A DNA stretch of 6,979 nucleotides from Bacteroidetes bacterium QS_8_64_10. GTDB taxonomy: Bacteria; Bacteroidota; Rhodothermia; Rhodothermales; Salinibacteraceae. Position numbers and translations under genes: made by a program. Below, piece after piece: positions 1 to 6,077 of the stretch. The number at the start of each line of letters is the position of its first letter. The stretch's first letter is position 1. The stretch covers positions 1 to 6,979 of the forward strand of contig PXTQ01000047.1 in the NCBI GenBank assembly GCA_003022505.1, read 5' to 3'. The notes under the pieces are model-generated. The model had not been told where the DNA came from. It did not search any database and saw only the letters and a program-made list of their open reading frames with translations.

Positions 1-588
<588 letters not shown>

Positions 589-626
589 AGTTTGATCTTC
601 TATCAGTTCACAAGCTGATTTGCCAA

Positions 627-664
627 CGGGGCGAGGCCGCTTCGTAAGAAGCCATCTCGCCCCG
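627..664 (-). other. Long hairpin in the rRNA leader
   Basis: CGGGGCGAG (627-635) pairs perfectly with CTCGCCCCG (656-664). Inside, GCTTC (639-643) pairs with GAAGC (648-652) around a four-base loop, with a 3-by-3 internal loop between the two stems. That gives 14 base pairs ending about 38 bases before the 16S start. No T-run follows on the transcribed strand, so it does not look like a terminator. It may be a leader structure used in pre-rRNA folding or processing; the pairing is seen, the role is inferred. Confidence 0.6.
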
Positions 665-690
665 AAATTGACAGGGCTCGCTTCGTCTCC

Positions 691-706
691 AATCTTTCAA
701 AGAACT
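691..706 (-). promoter_or_regulatory. boxA-like element proximal to 16S
   Basis: On the minus strand this reads AGTTCTTTGAAAGATT, about 100 bases before the 16S gene. It fits the boxA pattern of rRNA leaders and spacers (E. coli TGCTCTTTAACA; GTTCTTTGAAA forms in other bacteria). BoxA RNA is bound by NusB-NusE (ribosomal protein S10) and lets RNA polymerase pass Rho-dependent termination in untranslated rRNA. The assignment rests on motif similarity and position. Confidence 0.55.
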
Positions 707-854
707 TTTCCTCGTGGGTCAGATCAGCTCCCGCCGACCTCGTTTTTCCCGCTCGGATTGCTGTCCAACGATGCCCCCTACGGCGGGTTCCGGTGCTTTT
801 GCCTTTCACGGAAACTTGACCCCTACTTCCGCCTTTGCTTTACAGGTGCCGTGA

Positions 855-871
855 CCCGTACGAGAAACGGG
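855..871 (-). other. Small hairpin in the rRNA leader
   Basis: CCCGT (855-859) and ACGGG (867-871) are perfect complements around a seven-base loop. On the minus strand the hairpin directly follows and slightly overlaps a partial copy of the AAACAGCTT motif. A five-pair stem can arise by chance in GC-rich DNA, so this is a weak call. Confidence 0.3.
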
Positions 872-885
872 AAGCTGTTTGGCCA
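867..885 (-). repeat. Partial copy of AAACAGCTT dispersed motif
   Basis: On the minus strand this reads TTGGCCAAACAGCTTCCCG. It shares the core CCAAACAGCTTC with the copy at 1008-1034, which lies on the opposite strand. Only the core is conserved, so this may be a degraded copy or a coincidence. Confidence 0.35.
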
Positions 886-1007
886 ATATCACGGGCTGCG
901 CGCGTGCATCCTTTTCGCGTGCCATCCTCCCGCTCCCTCGGCCCGTAGCGCGGCTATGCGCCTCGAGAGTCGCGGTCTGTTGGGCGCACCATTCGCTACG
1001 CTCGCTT

Positions 1008-1034
1008 GCTTTCCGCTTGCCAAACAGCTTCTGA
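1008..1034 (+). repeat. Dispersed 27-base motif, copy A
   Basis: The sequence begins GCTTTCCGCTT, has three variable bases (GCC), and ends AAACAGCTTCTGA. It matches 25 of 27 bases of the copy at 2180-2206, which lies after the metalloenzyme gene. Neither copy is in a protein gene. Two near-identical copies in separate non-coding stretches 1.1 kb apart point to a small interspersed intergenic repeat family of unknown function. Confidence 0.6.
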
Positions 1035-1063
1035 GTCGCGCATGGGTCGCTGAACTTTCACCC

Positions 1064-1079
1064 GTTCAAAGAAAGAGCA
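1064..1079 (-). promoter_or_regulatory. boxA-like element, promoter-proximal
   Basis: On the minus strand this reads TGCTCTTTCTTTGAAC. The first eight bases equal the start of the E. coli rrn boxA (TGCTCTTTAACA). It immediately follows the 1080-1096 hairpin, reproducing the boxB-then-boxA order of E. coli rRNA leaders, opposite to the order in phage lambda nut sites. It is likely a Nus-factor loading site for rRNA antitermination; this is inferred from sequence and arrangement. Confidence 0.6.
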
Positions 1080-1096
1080 GCTACGAAAGACGTAGC
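1080..1096 (-). promoter_or_regulatory. boxB-like hairpin before boxA
   Basis: GCTACG (1080-1085) and CGTAGC (1091-1096) pair perfectly around a five-base loop (TCTTT on the transcribed minus strand). The size, a six-pair stem with a pentaloop, and the position directly before a boxA-like sequence resemble the boxB hairpin of rRNA antitermination sites. In E. coli rrn operons boxB is not essential, so the functional weight is uncertain. Confidence 0.5.
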
Positions 1097-1123
1097 CTTC
1101 GAGTAAAAGCGAATGCAGAGCAT

Positions 1124-1160
1124 CTGCCTCCCCTTTGCTTCCTTCGCCTTTCGCCTGCCT
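1124..1160 (-). other. Purine-rich tract in the leader
   Basis: On the minus strand this 37-base stretch is almost all A and G, with GAAAGGCGAAGGAAGC as its centre and only a few isolated pyrimidines. It lies between the candidate promoter and the first boxA. An unstructured purine tract could affect early elongation or binding of an RNA protein, but nothing in the sequence proves a role. Confidence 0.3.
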
Positions 1161-1171
1161 TGCGGCCTGAC

Positions 1172-1190
1172 AAGTGCGTTTTCGCAACTT
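1172..1190 (-). other. Bulged hairpin near predicted rRNA start
   Basis: AAG-TGCG (1172-1178) can pair with CGCA-CTT (1183-1190, with A1187 bulged) around a four-base loop, giving seven pairs. If the candidate promoter at 1202-1231 is right, the hairpin sits in the first about 25 transcribed bases of the rRNA leader. On the opposite strand it is followed by a pyrimidine-rich stretch upstream of the metalloenzyme gene, but that lacks the T-run of a terminator. Confidence 0.3.
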
Positions 1191-1201
1191 TCTCTTCCTC
1201 T

Positions 1202-1231
1202 CAACTTTAGCAGCCCCGCTCACGGATCAAA
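1202..1231 (-). promoter_or_regulatory. Candidate Bacteroidota-type rRNA promoter
   Basis: On the minus strand TTTG (1228-1231) is followed after 18 bases by TAAAGTTG (1202-1209). Known Bacteroidota promoters have TTG or TTTG near -33 and TAnnTTTG near -7, spaced about 17-23 bases; here one base of the -7 element differs. This was the best match to that pattern between the 16S and the divergent gene. Transcription would start near 1196 and give a leader of about 600 bases. The -33 element lies only ten bases before the start codon of the divergent gene. Confidence 0.35.
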
Positions 1232-1240
1232 TAGCCGCTC

Positions 1241-2176
1241 ATGCCTGAACCTTCCGTGCTGGTGGTCTTTCTGGACGGCGTGGGCCTTGGCGAAGCGGAC
1301 GCGCACAACCCGCTCTCGGAGACGTACCTGCCGGCCTTCGAGCAGATGGTGGACGGGCAACCCTGGACCGCCGACGCCGCGCCCGTCCGTGGCGAGATGC
1401 ACCTGTTTCGGCCTATTGACGCGACGCTGGGCAAGGACGGCCTGCCGCAGAGCGGCACCGGGCAGGCGACGCTCTTTACGGGCACGAACTGCGCAAAGAT
1501 CGTGGGGCATCACTTCGGGCCGTTCCCGCATTCCGAGACGAAGCCCGTCCTCGAAACCGAGAACGTATTCCGCAAGGTCAAGGCGCTCCGAGCGGACGAC
1601 GACGGCACGGAGTCGGCGGCTTTTGCCAACGCCTATCCGCCGCGCTTTTTTTCACACGCCGAGGAGCAGGATCGCTGGACCGTCACGACGCTCTGTTGCC
1701 GCATGGCGAACGTGCGCCTGCGCACCGAAGACGACCTGCGAGCAGGCCGTGCCCTCCCCGCCGACCTGACCGGAACCGCCTGGCGCGAGCACCTGGGGTG
1801 CGACGTGCCTGTGATTAGCGAAGCGGAAGCCGGACAACGCCTCGCCGCCGTCAGCCGTGAGCACGCCTTCACGCTTTTTGAGTACTACCTAACCGACAAG
1901 GTCGGTCACGGTCGCCTCGCGGATCGCTCCGCCGGAGACGTGCTCCGCTCGCTGGATCGCTTTTTCGAGGGCCTGCTGGACACACTCGATACCGAGCGGC
2001 AACTCCTCATCGTGACAAGCGATCACGGTAACGTCGAAGACCTGTCGGTGAAGACGCACACACTCGCGCCCGTGCCGCTCGTTGCCTATGGGCGCGGCGC
2101 TGATCGCTTCCACAGCGTTCACGACCTGACGGGCGTGACCCCCGCCGCCAGGAAGACGCTCGCGCATTCCGGCTGA
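1241..2176 (+). CDS. Alkaline phosphatase superfamily metalloenzyme
   Basis: The 311-residue product has the core motifs of the metalloenzyme family related to cofactor-independent phosphoglycerate mutase and phosphopentomutase, enzymes that move or remove phosphate using two metal ions. Visible are the N-terminal FLDGVG with ligand Asp12, SGTGQATLFTG (71-81) with probable nucleophile Ser71, DKVGHG (219-224) with Asp219 and His223, TSDHGN (259-264) with Asp261 and His262, and KTHT with His273. All expected metal ligands seem present. At 311 residues it is far shorter than the roughly 510-residue mutases and lacks room for their large inserted domain, so its substrate is unknown. There is no signal peptide, so it is probably cytoplasmic. 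An in-frame TAG at 1232-1234 makes the ATG at 1241 the first usable start; no Shine-Dalgarno sequence precedes it. It diverges from the rRNA operon and stands alone. Confidence 0.88.
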   Translation: MPEPSVLVVFLDGVGLGEADAHNPLSETYLPAFEQMVDGQPWTADAAPVRGEMHLFRPIDATLGKDGLPQSGTGQATLFTGTNCAKIVGHHFGPFPHSETKPVLETENVFRKVKALRADDDGTESAAFANAYPPRFFSHAEEQDRWTVTTLCCRMANVRLRTEDDLRAGRALPADLTGTAWREHLGCDVPVISEAEAGQRLAAVSREHAFTLFEYYLTDKVGHGRLADRSAGDVLRSLDRFFEGLLDTLDTERQLLIVTSDHGNVEDLSVKTHTLAPVPLVAYGRGADRFHSVHDLTGVTPAARKTLAHSG

Positions 2177-2179
2177 TGC

Positions 2180-2206
2180 GCTTTCCGCTTACTAAACAGC
2201 TTCTGA
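2180..2206 (+). repeat. Dispersed 27-base motif, copy B
   Basis: Same layout as copy A: GCTTTCCGCTT, then ACT, then AAACAGCTTCTGA, with 25 of 27 bases identical to 1008-1034. It starts four bases after the metalloenzyme stop codon. Here GCTTTC (2180-2185) can pair with GAAAGC (2205-2210), a six-base inverted repeat absent from copy A. A weak terminator role is possible, but there is no adjacent T-run. Confidence 0.6.
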
Positions 2207-2211
2207 AAGCC

Positions 2212-2232
2212 GCCGTCTGCCGTTTGTCGTCG
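2212..2232 (+). repeat. Degenerate 7-base tandem repeat, three units
   Basis: Three successive units read GCCGTCT, GCCGTTT and GTCGTCG, directly after copy B of the dispersed motif and five bases before the end of the beta-barrel remnant. A similar four-unit block lies next to the alcohol dehydrogenase gene (6204-6231) in the same orientation. The pattern recalls heptanucleotide short tandem repeats known between genes in cyanobacteria; a relation is not shown. Confidence 0.4.
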
Positions 2233-2236
2233 TCTT

Positions 2237-2675
2237 TCAAAACGCCAGCCGGTAACCCACGAGCAGGCGGTGCTGATCGAAGAAATCGACCGCTCCGTAT
2301 TCAACGAAAGCTGTGCCCCGGCGTCCGAGATCGCGCTCCGCGCCCAGAAGCAAGTGCAGTCCCAGATCGAGGCCGGACAGCCAGCGCTCCATGTAGAGCG
2401 CCGCACCCATGCCGGCATACGGGCGATAGAACTTCGCCTTGAGCAGCGGAACGACCGCGTTGGCGGCCAGGTGCAGCGAGAAGCCGTCGCGGTAGCCCAG
2501 CGACGCCTCCGCGGCAGGAGCCGAAACCAACCGTTCTGCGAGCGATAATCGCCGCGCACGCCGAGCGCGATCTGCGTGGGACCTTCGCCGAAGTGCAACC
2601 CGGTGTGCGGCCAGACAGCTGCGAAGTCGGACGTTTTGAGCGTGCTGATACCATTTCCGCTTCCTACCGTACCAT
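2237..2675 (-). pseudogene. Decayed outer-membrane beta-barrel protein gene
   Basis: Protein-like sequence is split over different minus-strand frames. An upstream piece (about 2679 to 2525) contains GLHFGEGPTQIALGVRGDY. After a shift near 2520-2540 the second piece runs from VSAPAAEASLGYRDGF to the stop at 2237-2239 and ends FFDQHRLLVGYRLAF. The alternating polar/hydrophobic strands, the Gly and Tyr richness and the final Phe are typical of small outer-membrane barrels, and the final Phe serves the BAM insertion signal. A perfectly placed ATG (2673-2675) runs into a stop after three codons and lies in a third frame. No signal peptide is encoded. The surviving coding length is about 145 codons, shorter than a complete secreted barrel would need. 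At least two frame breaks plus a missing signal peptide argue for a decayed gene; assembly indels could explain part of it. The exact family is not recognised. Confidence 0.65.
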
Positions 2676-2683
2676 CTTCTCAA

Positions 2684-2689
2684 CCTCCT
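2684..2689 (-). promoter_or_regulatory. Strong Shine-Dalgarno of the broken gene
   Basis: AGGAGG lies eight bases before the ATG at 2673-2675 on the minus strand. It is the only strong ribosome binding site in front of any start codon here; the three intact genes with visible starts have none. It marks the original start of the barrel gene, whose first codons now hit a stop. Confidence 0.5.
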
Positions 2690-2787
2690 ATCGCTTTCCG
2701 AAACAAATCCCGTGAAGTTTAGCAGACAACCTTCGAGTCAGTATTAGACCAACGTCGCACGCACCGCTTGCTCTCCCCACAACGTGC

Positions 2788-2801
2788 AACTTGTTAACTT
2801 G
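2788..2801 (+). repeat. Direct AACTTG repeat before NUDIX gene
   Basis: AACTTG occurs at 2788-2793 and again at 2796-2801, spaced eight bases apart, just before the NUDIX start codon and overlapping the palindrome GTTAAC (2793-2798). It could be part of a promoter or an operator, but it is short and may be chance. No good promoter match was found elsewhere in the 2690-2811 gap. Confidence 0.25.
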
Positions 2802-2811
2802 AAAACGCAAC

Positions 2812-3357
2812 ATGATCGATTCCTGGGACATCCTCTCGCACCACGACGAGGCCGACTACCGCATCTTCAGCGTGCGCCGCACCCGGATGCGTGCCCCGCA
2901 CACGGGCCGTGAGCACGACTTCTACGTGATCGACGCGCCTGCGTGGATCAACGTGGTGCCCGTGACGGCGGACGGGCAGCTCGTCCTCATCCGGCAGTAC
3001 CGGCCCGGCACGGACGCCGTCACGCTCGAAATACCGGGCGGCATGGTGGACGAAGGCGAAACGCCGGAAGCGGCGGCGCGGCGCGAGCTGCGTGAGGAGA
3101 CGGGCTACGCCGCCGAGGACTGGACCGACCTCGGCGCGGTCTCGCCCAATCCCGCCCTCCAGAGCAACCGCTGCCACACGTTTCTGGCCGAAAATGCCCG
3201 CGAGGACGGCGCGCCGGAGCTGGACGTCGGGGAAGACATCGAGACGACGCTCATCGACCCGGCAAAGATACCCGCACTCATCACGGAAGAGAAGATCACG
3301 CACGCGCTCGTCGTGGCGGCGTTTTATCTCTACGAGCAGCACCAGCGGGATCCGTAA
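2812..3357 (+). CDS. NUDIX hydrolase, ADP-ribose pyrophosphatase type
   Basis: This 181-residue cytoplasmic enzyme should cleave a nucleoside diphosphate linked to another group, most likely ADP-ribose or a related nucleotide sugar, into AMP and a phosphosugar. The Nudix box spans residues 77-99 and follows GX5EX7REUXEEXGU: Gly77, Glu83, Arg91-Glu92-Leu93 and Glu95-Glu96, ending in Gly98-Tyr99 where an aliphatic residue is more usual. Glu92, Glu95 and Glu96 would bind the magnesium ions. The preceding VLIRQYRPGTDAVTLEIPGG (58-77) is typical of the ADP-ribose pyrophosphatase branch, as is the length. The exact substrate cannot be read from the sequence. An in-frame TGA at 2800-2802 makes this ATG the first start; there is no Shine-Dalgarno sequence. 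The gene converges on the lysine biosynthesis gene with 23 bases between stop codons. Confidence 0.9.
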   Translation: MIDSWDILSHHDEADYRIFSVRRTRMRAPHTGREHDFYVIDAPAWINVVPVTADGQLVLIRQYRPGTDAVTLEIPGGMVDEGETPEAAARRELREETGYAAEDWTDLGAVSPNPALQSNRCHTFLAENAREDGAPELDVGEDIETTLIDPAKIPALITEEKITHALVVAAFYLYEQHQRDP

Positions 3358-3380
3358 ACGGCAACACCGGCACGAAGCAG

Positions 3381-6032
3381 CTACCGGTCGGTCAAGCGCC
3401 GGTCGCAGCCTCCCGAACTCTCAGCCTCTTCCTCGGCACGCAGCATCACCTCCCCGGCAGGATCGCGCAGATTGTAACGGCTGCTCATCACGCGTCCGTA
3501 CGCGCCAGCGTTCGCCACGAGCAGCACGTCACCCTCCTCGGTGGCGGGCAGGCGGCGGCTGTGGCCCAGCACGTCGCCCGACTCGCAGATCGGTCCCACC
3601 ACTTCGGCGAGCTGGGCGGGCGGGTCGTCCAAGCGGCTCAGGTTCACGATGCGGTGGTAGCCGCCATAGAGCGCCGGGCGGATGAGCGAGTTCATACCGG
3701 TCTCCACCCCCACGTACTGAACGGCCTCCTTCCGTTTCTTCTGCGTGACGCGCGCGAGTAACACGCCGGCGCTCGCAACGAGAAAACGGCCCGGTTCCAT
3801 CCACACCTCTAAGTCGGGGTGGGCGCGGCGGAAGCGCGCCAGGTGCTCATTCACGTCGTCGAGGTCGAGGTGCACGCCGCCGGGGCGCTCCGCCACGCCG
3901 AGGCCGCCGCCCACGTTCACGATGTGCGCGGCAGGAAAGCGCTCGGCGTGCTCGGCCAGAAAGACCGCCGTTTCCGTCCAGGTCCTGGGCCGCTTGATGC
4001 CGCTGCCGAGGTGCGCGTGCAAGCCCACGACCGTAGCGCCTGCGTCCTGAAGCAGTTCCTGACACCGGTCCAGTTCGTCCGGGGCGATGCCGAACTTGGC
4101 CTCCGGCCCGGCGGTGCGCACGTGCTCGTGATGGCCGCGCCCGCGCCCCGGATCGAGGCGCAAAAACACCTCGCGGTCCTCGAAGAGATCCGACCAATGC
4201 TCCAGCGGATGCATGTTGTCGAGCGTCACGACGCCGGCGTTCTCCAGCCCGAAAGCGTATTCCTCACGCGGCGCGAAGTTGGGCGTAAACAGGATGCGAT
4301 CCGGGTCCAGATCGGGAAAGACGGATCGCACGCGCTCGATCTCGCCGGGCGAGACGCACTCGAAGCCGAGACCCGCCTCCTCAAAGATGCGCAGCACGTC
4401 GGGGTGCGCATTCGCCTTCAGGGCGTAGAGCATCCGGTCCACGGCGGGAAGCGTTTCTCGCGCGGAGTGAGCGGCTTCGCGGAGCGTGCGTTCGTCGTAG
4501 ACGAAAGCGGGCGCACTCTCGTCGGCTGCGTCCAGCAGATCCTCGCGGCGGTTCTTCCACCAGGCCGGGCCGACGGGGGGCGAGCGCTCCGCCTCGTCGT
4601 GCAGCTCGCGCCAGGTCGGGCCGAAGAGCGTATCCTCGCCGCGCGCGTCGAAGAGCTGCGCGTGCAGCTCGCGCAATAGACGAGTAACCTGCGCCTCGTC
4701 GATCACGAACGTCAGGTTGAGATCGTTCGACGCCTGCGTCGTCAGGTACACGTTCTGCTCGTCGAAAACCTCCAGAGCGGGTCCCAGCTCGTGCAGCACG
4801 GAGCGGATGTTGTGCCCCACCAAACTAATGGAAGCGCACGCCGCCTGCGCCCTCGCGTCGCAAAAGTCCTTCAGGTCGTTGACCAGCGCATCCACGACGC
4901 CCGGCCGGGGACGATCATCGGTCGCGGGGTCCAGCGAGACGGTGACGTTCGTTTCGGAGGTCGCCACGAGATCGACGGACAGATCGTATTCCTTGAATGC
5001 GGCGAAGGCGTCGGCCAGGAAGCCCACCTCCTGCCACATGCCGAGCGTGTCCATCGAGACGAGCGTGAGGTCGCGGCGCGTGGCGATGCCTTTGACCTGC
5101 GCGCCGGCGGTGGCCGCGCCCCCCGTGACGACGGTGCCGGACAGGTCGGGTTCTTGCGTGGAGCGCACGTGCAGCGGGATGCCAGCCTGCTGGACCGGGT
5201 CGATGCAGCGCGGATGCAACACTTTCGCGCCCGTGGTCGCCAGCTCTTGCGCCTCCTCGTAGTCGAGCTGGCGAAGCAGACGCGCCGACGGAATCTCGCG
5301 CGGGTTGGCCGTAAAGAGACCTGGCACGTCCGTCCAGATCTCCAGCCGCTCCGCTTCGAGCTTGGCGGCGAAGTAAGCGGCGGAGGTGTCGGAGCCGCCC
5401 CAGCCCAGGAGCGCCGTCTCGCCGGATTCGGTGCCCGCGATGAAGCCCTGCGTGAGCGCGAGGTCGGCGTCGCTGCCGGCCAGATTTTGCTGTAAGGCCG
5501 GGTCCGGCTCGTGGTGACACGTGGCGGCGAGGTAGCGCTGTCGTTCGGGAGCGCGCGGGTCGTGCTCGGCGCGCAAAATCTGACGCGCGTCTTGCCAGTC
5601 GGCGGTGAGGCCCTGCTGCTCGAAATACGCCGCGCCGAGCGTCGTGGACATCAGTTCACCCAGGCCCAAGACGCGCGCCCGGAACGGCGAGTTGATCTGC
5701 TTCGTGAGCGACGCCCCAAGCGCCAACTGTTCCAGTTCCTCGAAATACTCGTCCAGGAGCGCTTCGCCGTCTACGTCCAGCGCGTCGGCCAGATCGAGGT
5801 GCGTCCGGCGAATCTCGTCCAGGACGGGTTCGTGCTCGTCTTGCAGAGCAGCCTCCAGAAGGCGCTTGAGCGTCCGGGTGACGCCGCTTACGGCAGAGCA
5901 GACGACGAACGGGCGTGCGCCATCGTCCAGATGCTCGCGCGCGAGCCGGACGATAGTGTCCCACTCGCGCCGCGTGGAGACGCTCGTGCCTCCGAATTTT
6001 AAGACGACCCAGTCGGTGCTTTCGTCGGGCAT
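3381..6032 (-). CDS. lysC-lysA: Bifunctional aspartokinase/diaminopimelate decarboxylase
   Basis: One 883-residue protein carries the first and last enzymes of lysine synthesis. The N-terminal aspartokinase (about 8-305) phosphorylates aspartate: KFGGTS at 12-17, GELMST at 125-130, GWGGSDTSAAY at 210-220 and WTDVPGLFTANPR at 233-245. Two ACT-type regulatory regions follow (about 315-368 and 398-446), where lysine or threonine normally gives feedback inhibition. After a linker, a PLP-dependent diaminopimelate decarboxylase (about 505-865) converts meso-diaminopimelate to lysine: YALKAN with PLP-binding Lys539, HAHLGSG (672-678), VGGGLG (707-712), EPGR (746-749), CESGD (816-820) and NAGAYG (841-846). 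All key motifs are intact. Such fusions are known from, for example, Xanthomonas/Xylella. No in-frame start lies between ATG 6030-6032 and an upstream TGA at 6057-6059, fixing the start; no Shine-Dalgarno sequence is seen. No signal peptide. Confidence 0.95.
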   Translation of the reverse strand: MPDESTDWVVLKFGGTSVSTRREWDTIVRLAREHLDDGARPFVVCSAVSGVTRTLKRLLEAALQDEHEPVLDEIRRTHLDLADALDVDGEALLDEYFEELEQLALGASLTKQINSPFRARVLGLGELMSTTLGAAYFEQQGLTADWQDARQILRAEHDPRAPERQRYLAATCHHEPDPALQQNLAGSDADLALTQGFIAGTESGETALLGWGGSDTSAAYFAAKLEAERLEIWTDVPGLFTANPREIPSARLLRQLDYEEAQELATTGAKVLHPRCIDPVQQAGIPLHVRSTQEPDLSGTVVTGGAATAGAQVKGIATRRDLTLVSMDTLGMWQEVGFLADAFAAFKEYDLSVDLVATSETNVTVSLDPATDDRPRPGVVDALVNDLKDFCDARAQAACASISLVGHNIRSVLHELGPALEVFDEQNVYLTTQASNDLNLTFVIDEAQVTRLLRELHAQLFDARGEDTLFGPTWRELHDEAERSPPVGPAWWKNRREDLLDAADESAPAFVYDERTLREAAHSARETLPAVDRMLYALKANAHPDVLRIFEEAGLGFECVSPGEIERVRSVFPDLDPDRILFTPNFAPREEYAFGLENAGVVTLDNMHPLEHWSDLFEDREVFLRLDPGRGRGHHEHVRTAGPEAKFGIAPDELDRCQELLQDAGATVVGLHAHLGSGIKRPRTWTETAVFLAEHAERFPAAHIVNVGGGLGVAERPGGVHLDLDDVNEHLARFRRAHPDLEVWMEPGRFLVASAGVLLARVTQKKRKEAVQYVGVETGMNSLIRPALYGGYHRIVNLSRLDDPPAQLAEVVGPICESGDVLGHSRRLPATEEGDVLLVANAGAYGRVMSSRYNLRDPAGEVMLRAEEEAESSGGCDRRLTDR

Positions 6033-6047
6033 GGTGCTCGTCGAGAT

Positions 6048-6068
6048 GGTCCGCTTTCACGTCGGACC
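6048..6068 (-). other. Inverted repeat before lysC-lysA
   Basis: GGTCCG (6048-6053) and CGGACC (6063-6068) pair perfectly around nine bases, ending 15 bases before the lysC-lysA start codon. It could be an operator or a 5' UTR hairpin that limits ribosome access. No lysine riboswitch was recognised: the gap is short and I saw no multi-helix arrangement of the L-box type. Confidence 0.35.
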
Positions 6069-6077
6069 GTAATCTAC

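Larger units (their letters stand above)
589..1200 (-). other. Long rRNA operon leader, no protein gene
   Basis: This stretch lies between the 16S gene and the divergent metalloenzyme gene and contains no convincing protein gene. The longest open frames have compositions unlike real proteins (runs of Arg, Ser, Pro and Leu) and no recognisable domain. Base composition is less GC-rich than in the flanking genes. Read on the minus strand it holds, from promoter to 16S: a bulged hairpin, a purine-rich tract, a boxB-like hairpin plus boxA-like sequence, copies of a dispersed motif, a small hairpin, a second boxA-like sequence and a long hairpin near the 16S. These are listed separately. The upstream limit is set by the candidate promoter and is uncertain; a promoter closer to the 16S would shorten the transcribed leader. 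Confidence 0.55.

Noticed and set aside
668..696. TTGACA with a 17-base spacer to AATCTT on the plus strand
   Set aside because: The second hexamer is poor, the strand is antisense to the rRNA leader, and no gene follows it closely.
620..1210. A 196-codon plus-strand open frame opposite the rRNA leader
   Set aside because: Its composition is unlike a protein, it shows no domain, and it covers hairpins and boxA-like signals of the leader read on the other strand.
996..1223. A 75-codon minus-strand frame rich in Lys, Arg and Glu in the leader
   Set aside because: It comes from the purine-rich tract and starts at a non-ATG codon within the candidate promoter; no ribosome binding site or known domain.
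3819..4679. A 286-codon plus-strand open frame
   Set aside because: It is the opposite-strand shadow of the lysC-lysA gene, whose domain motifs are unmistakable.
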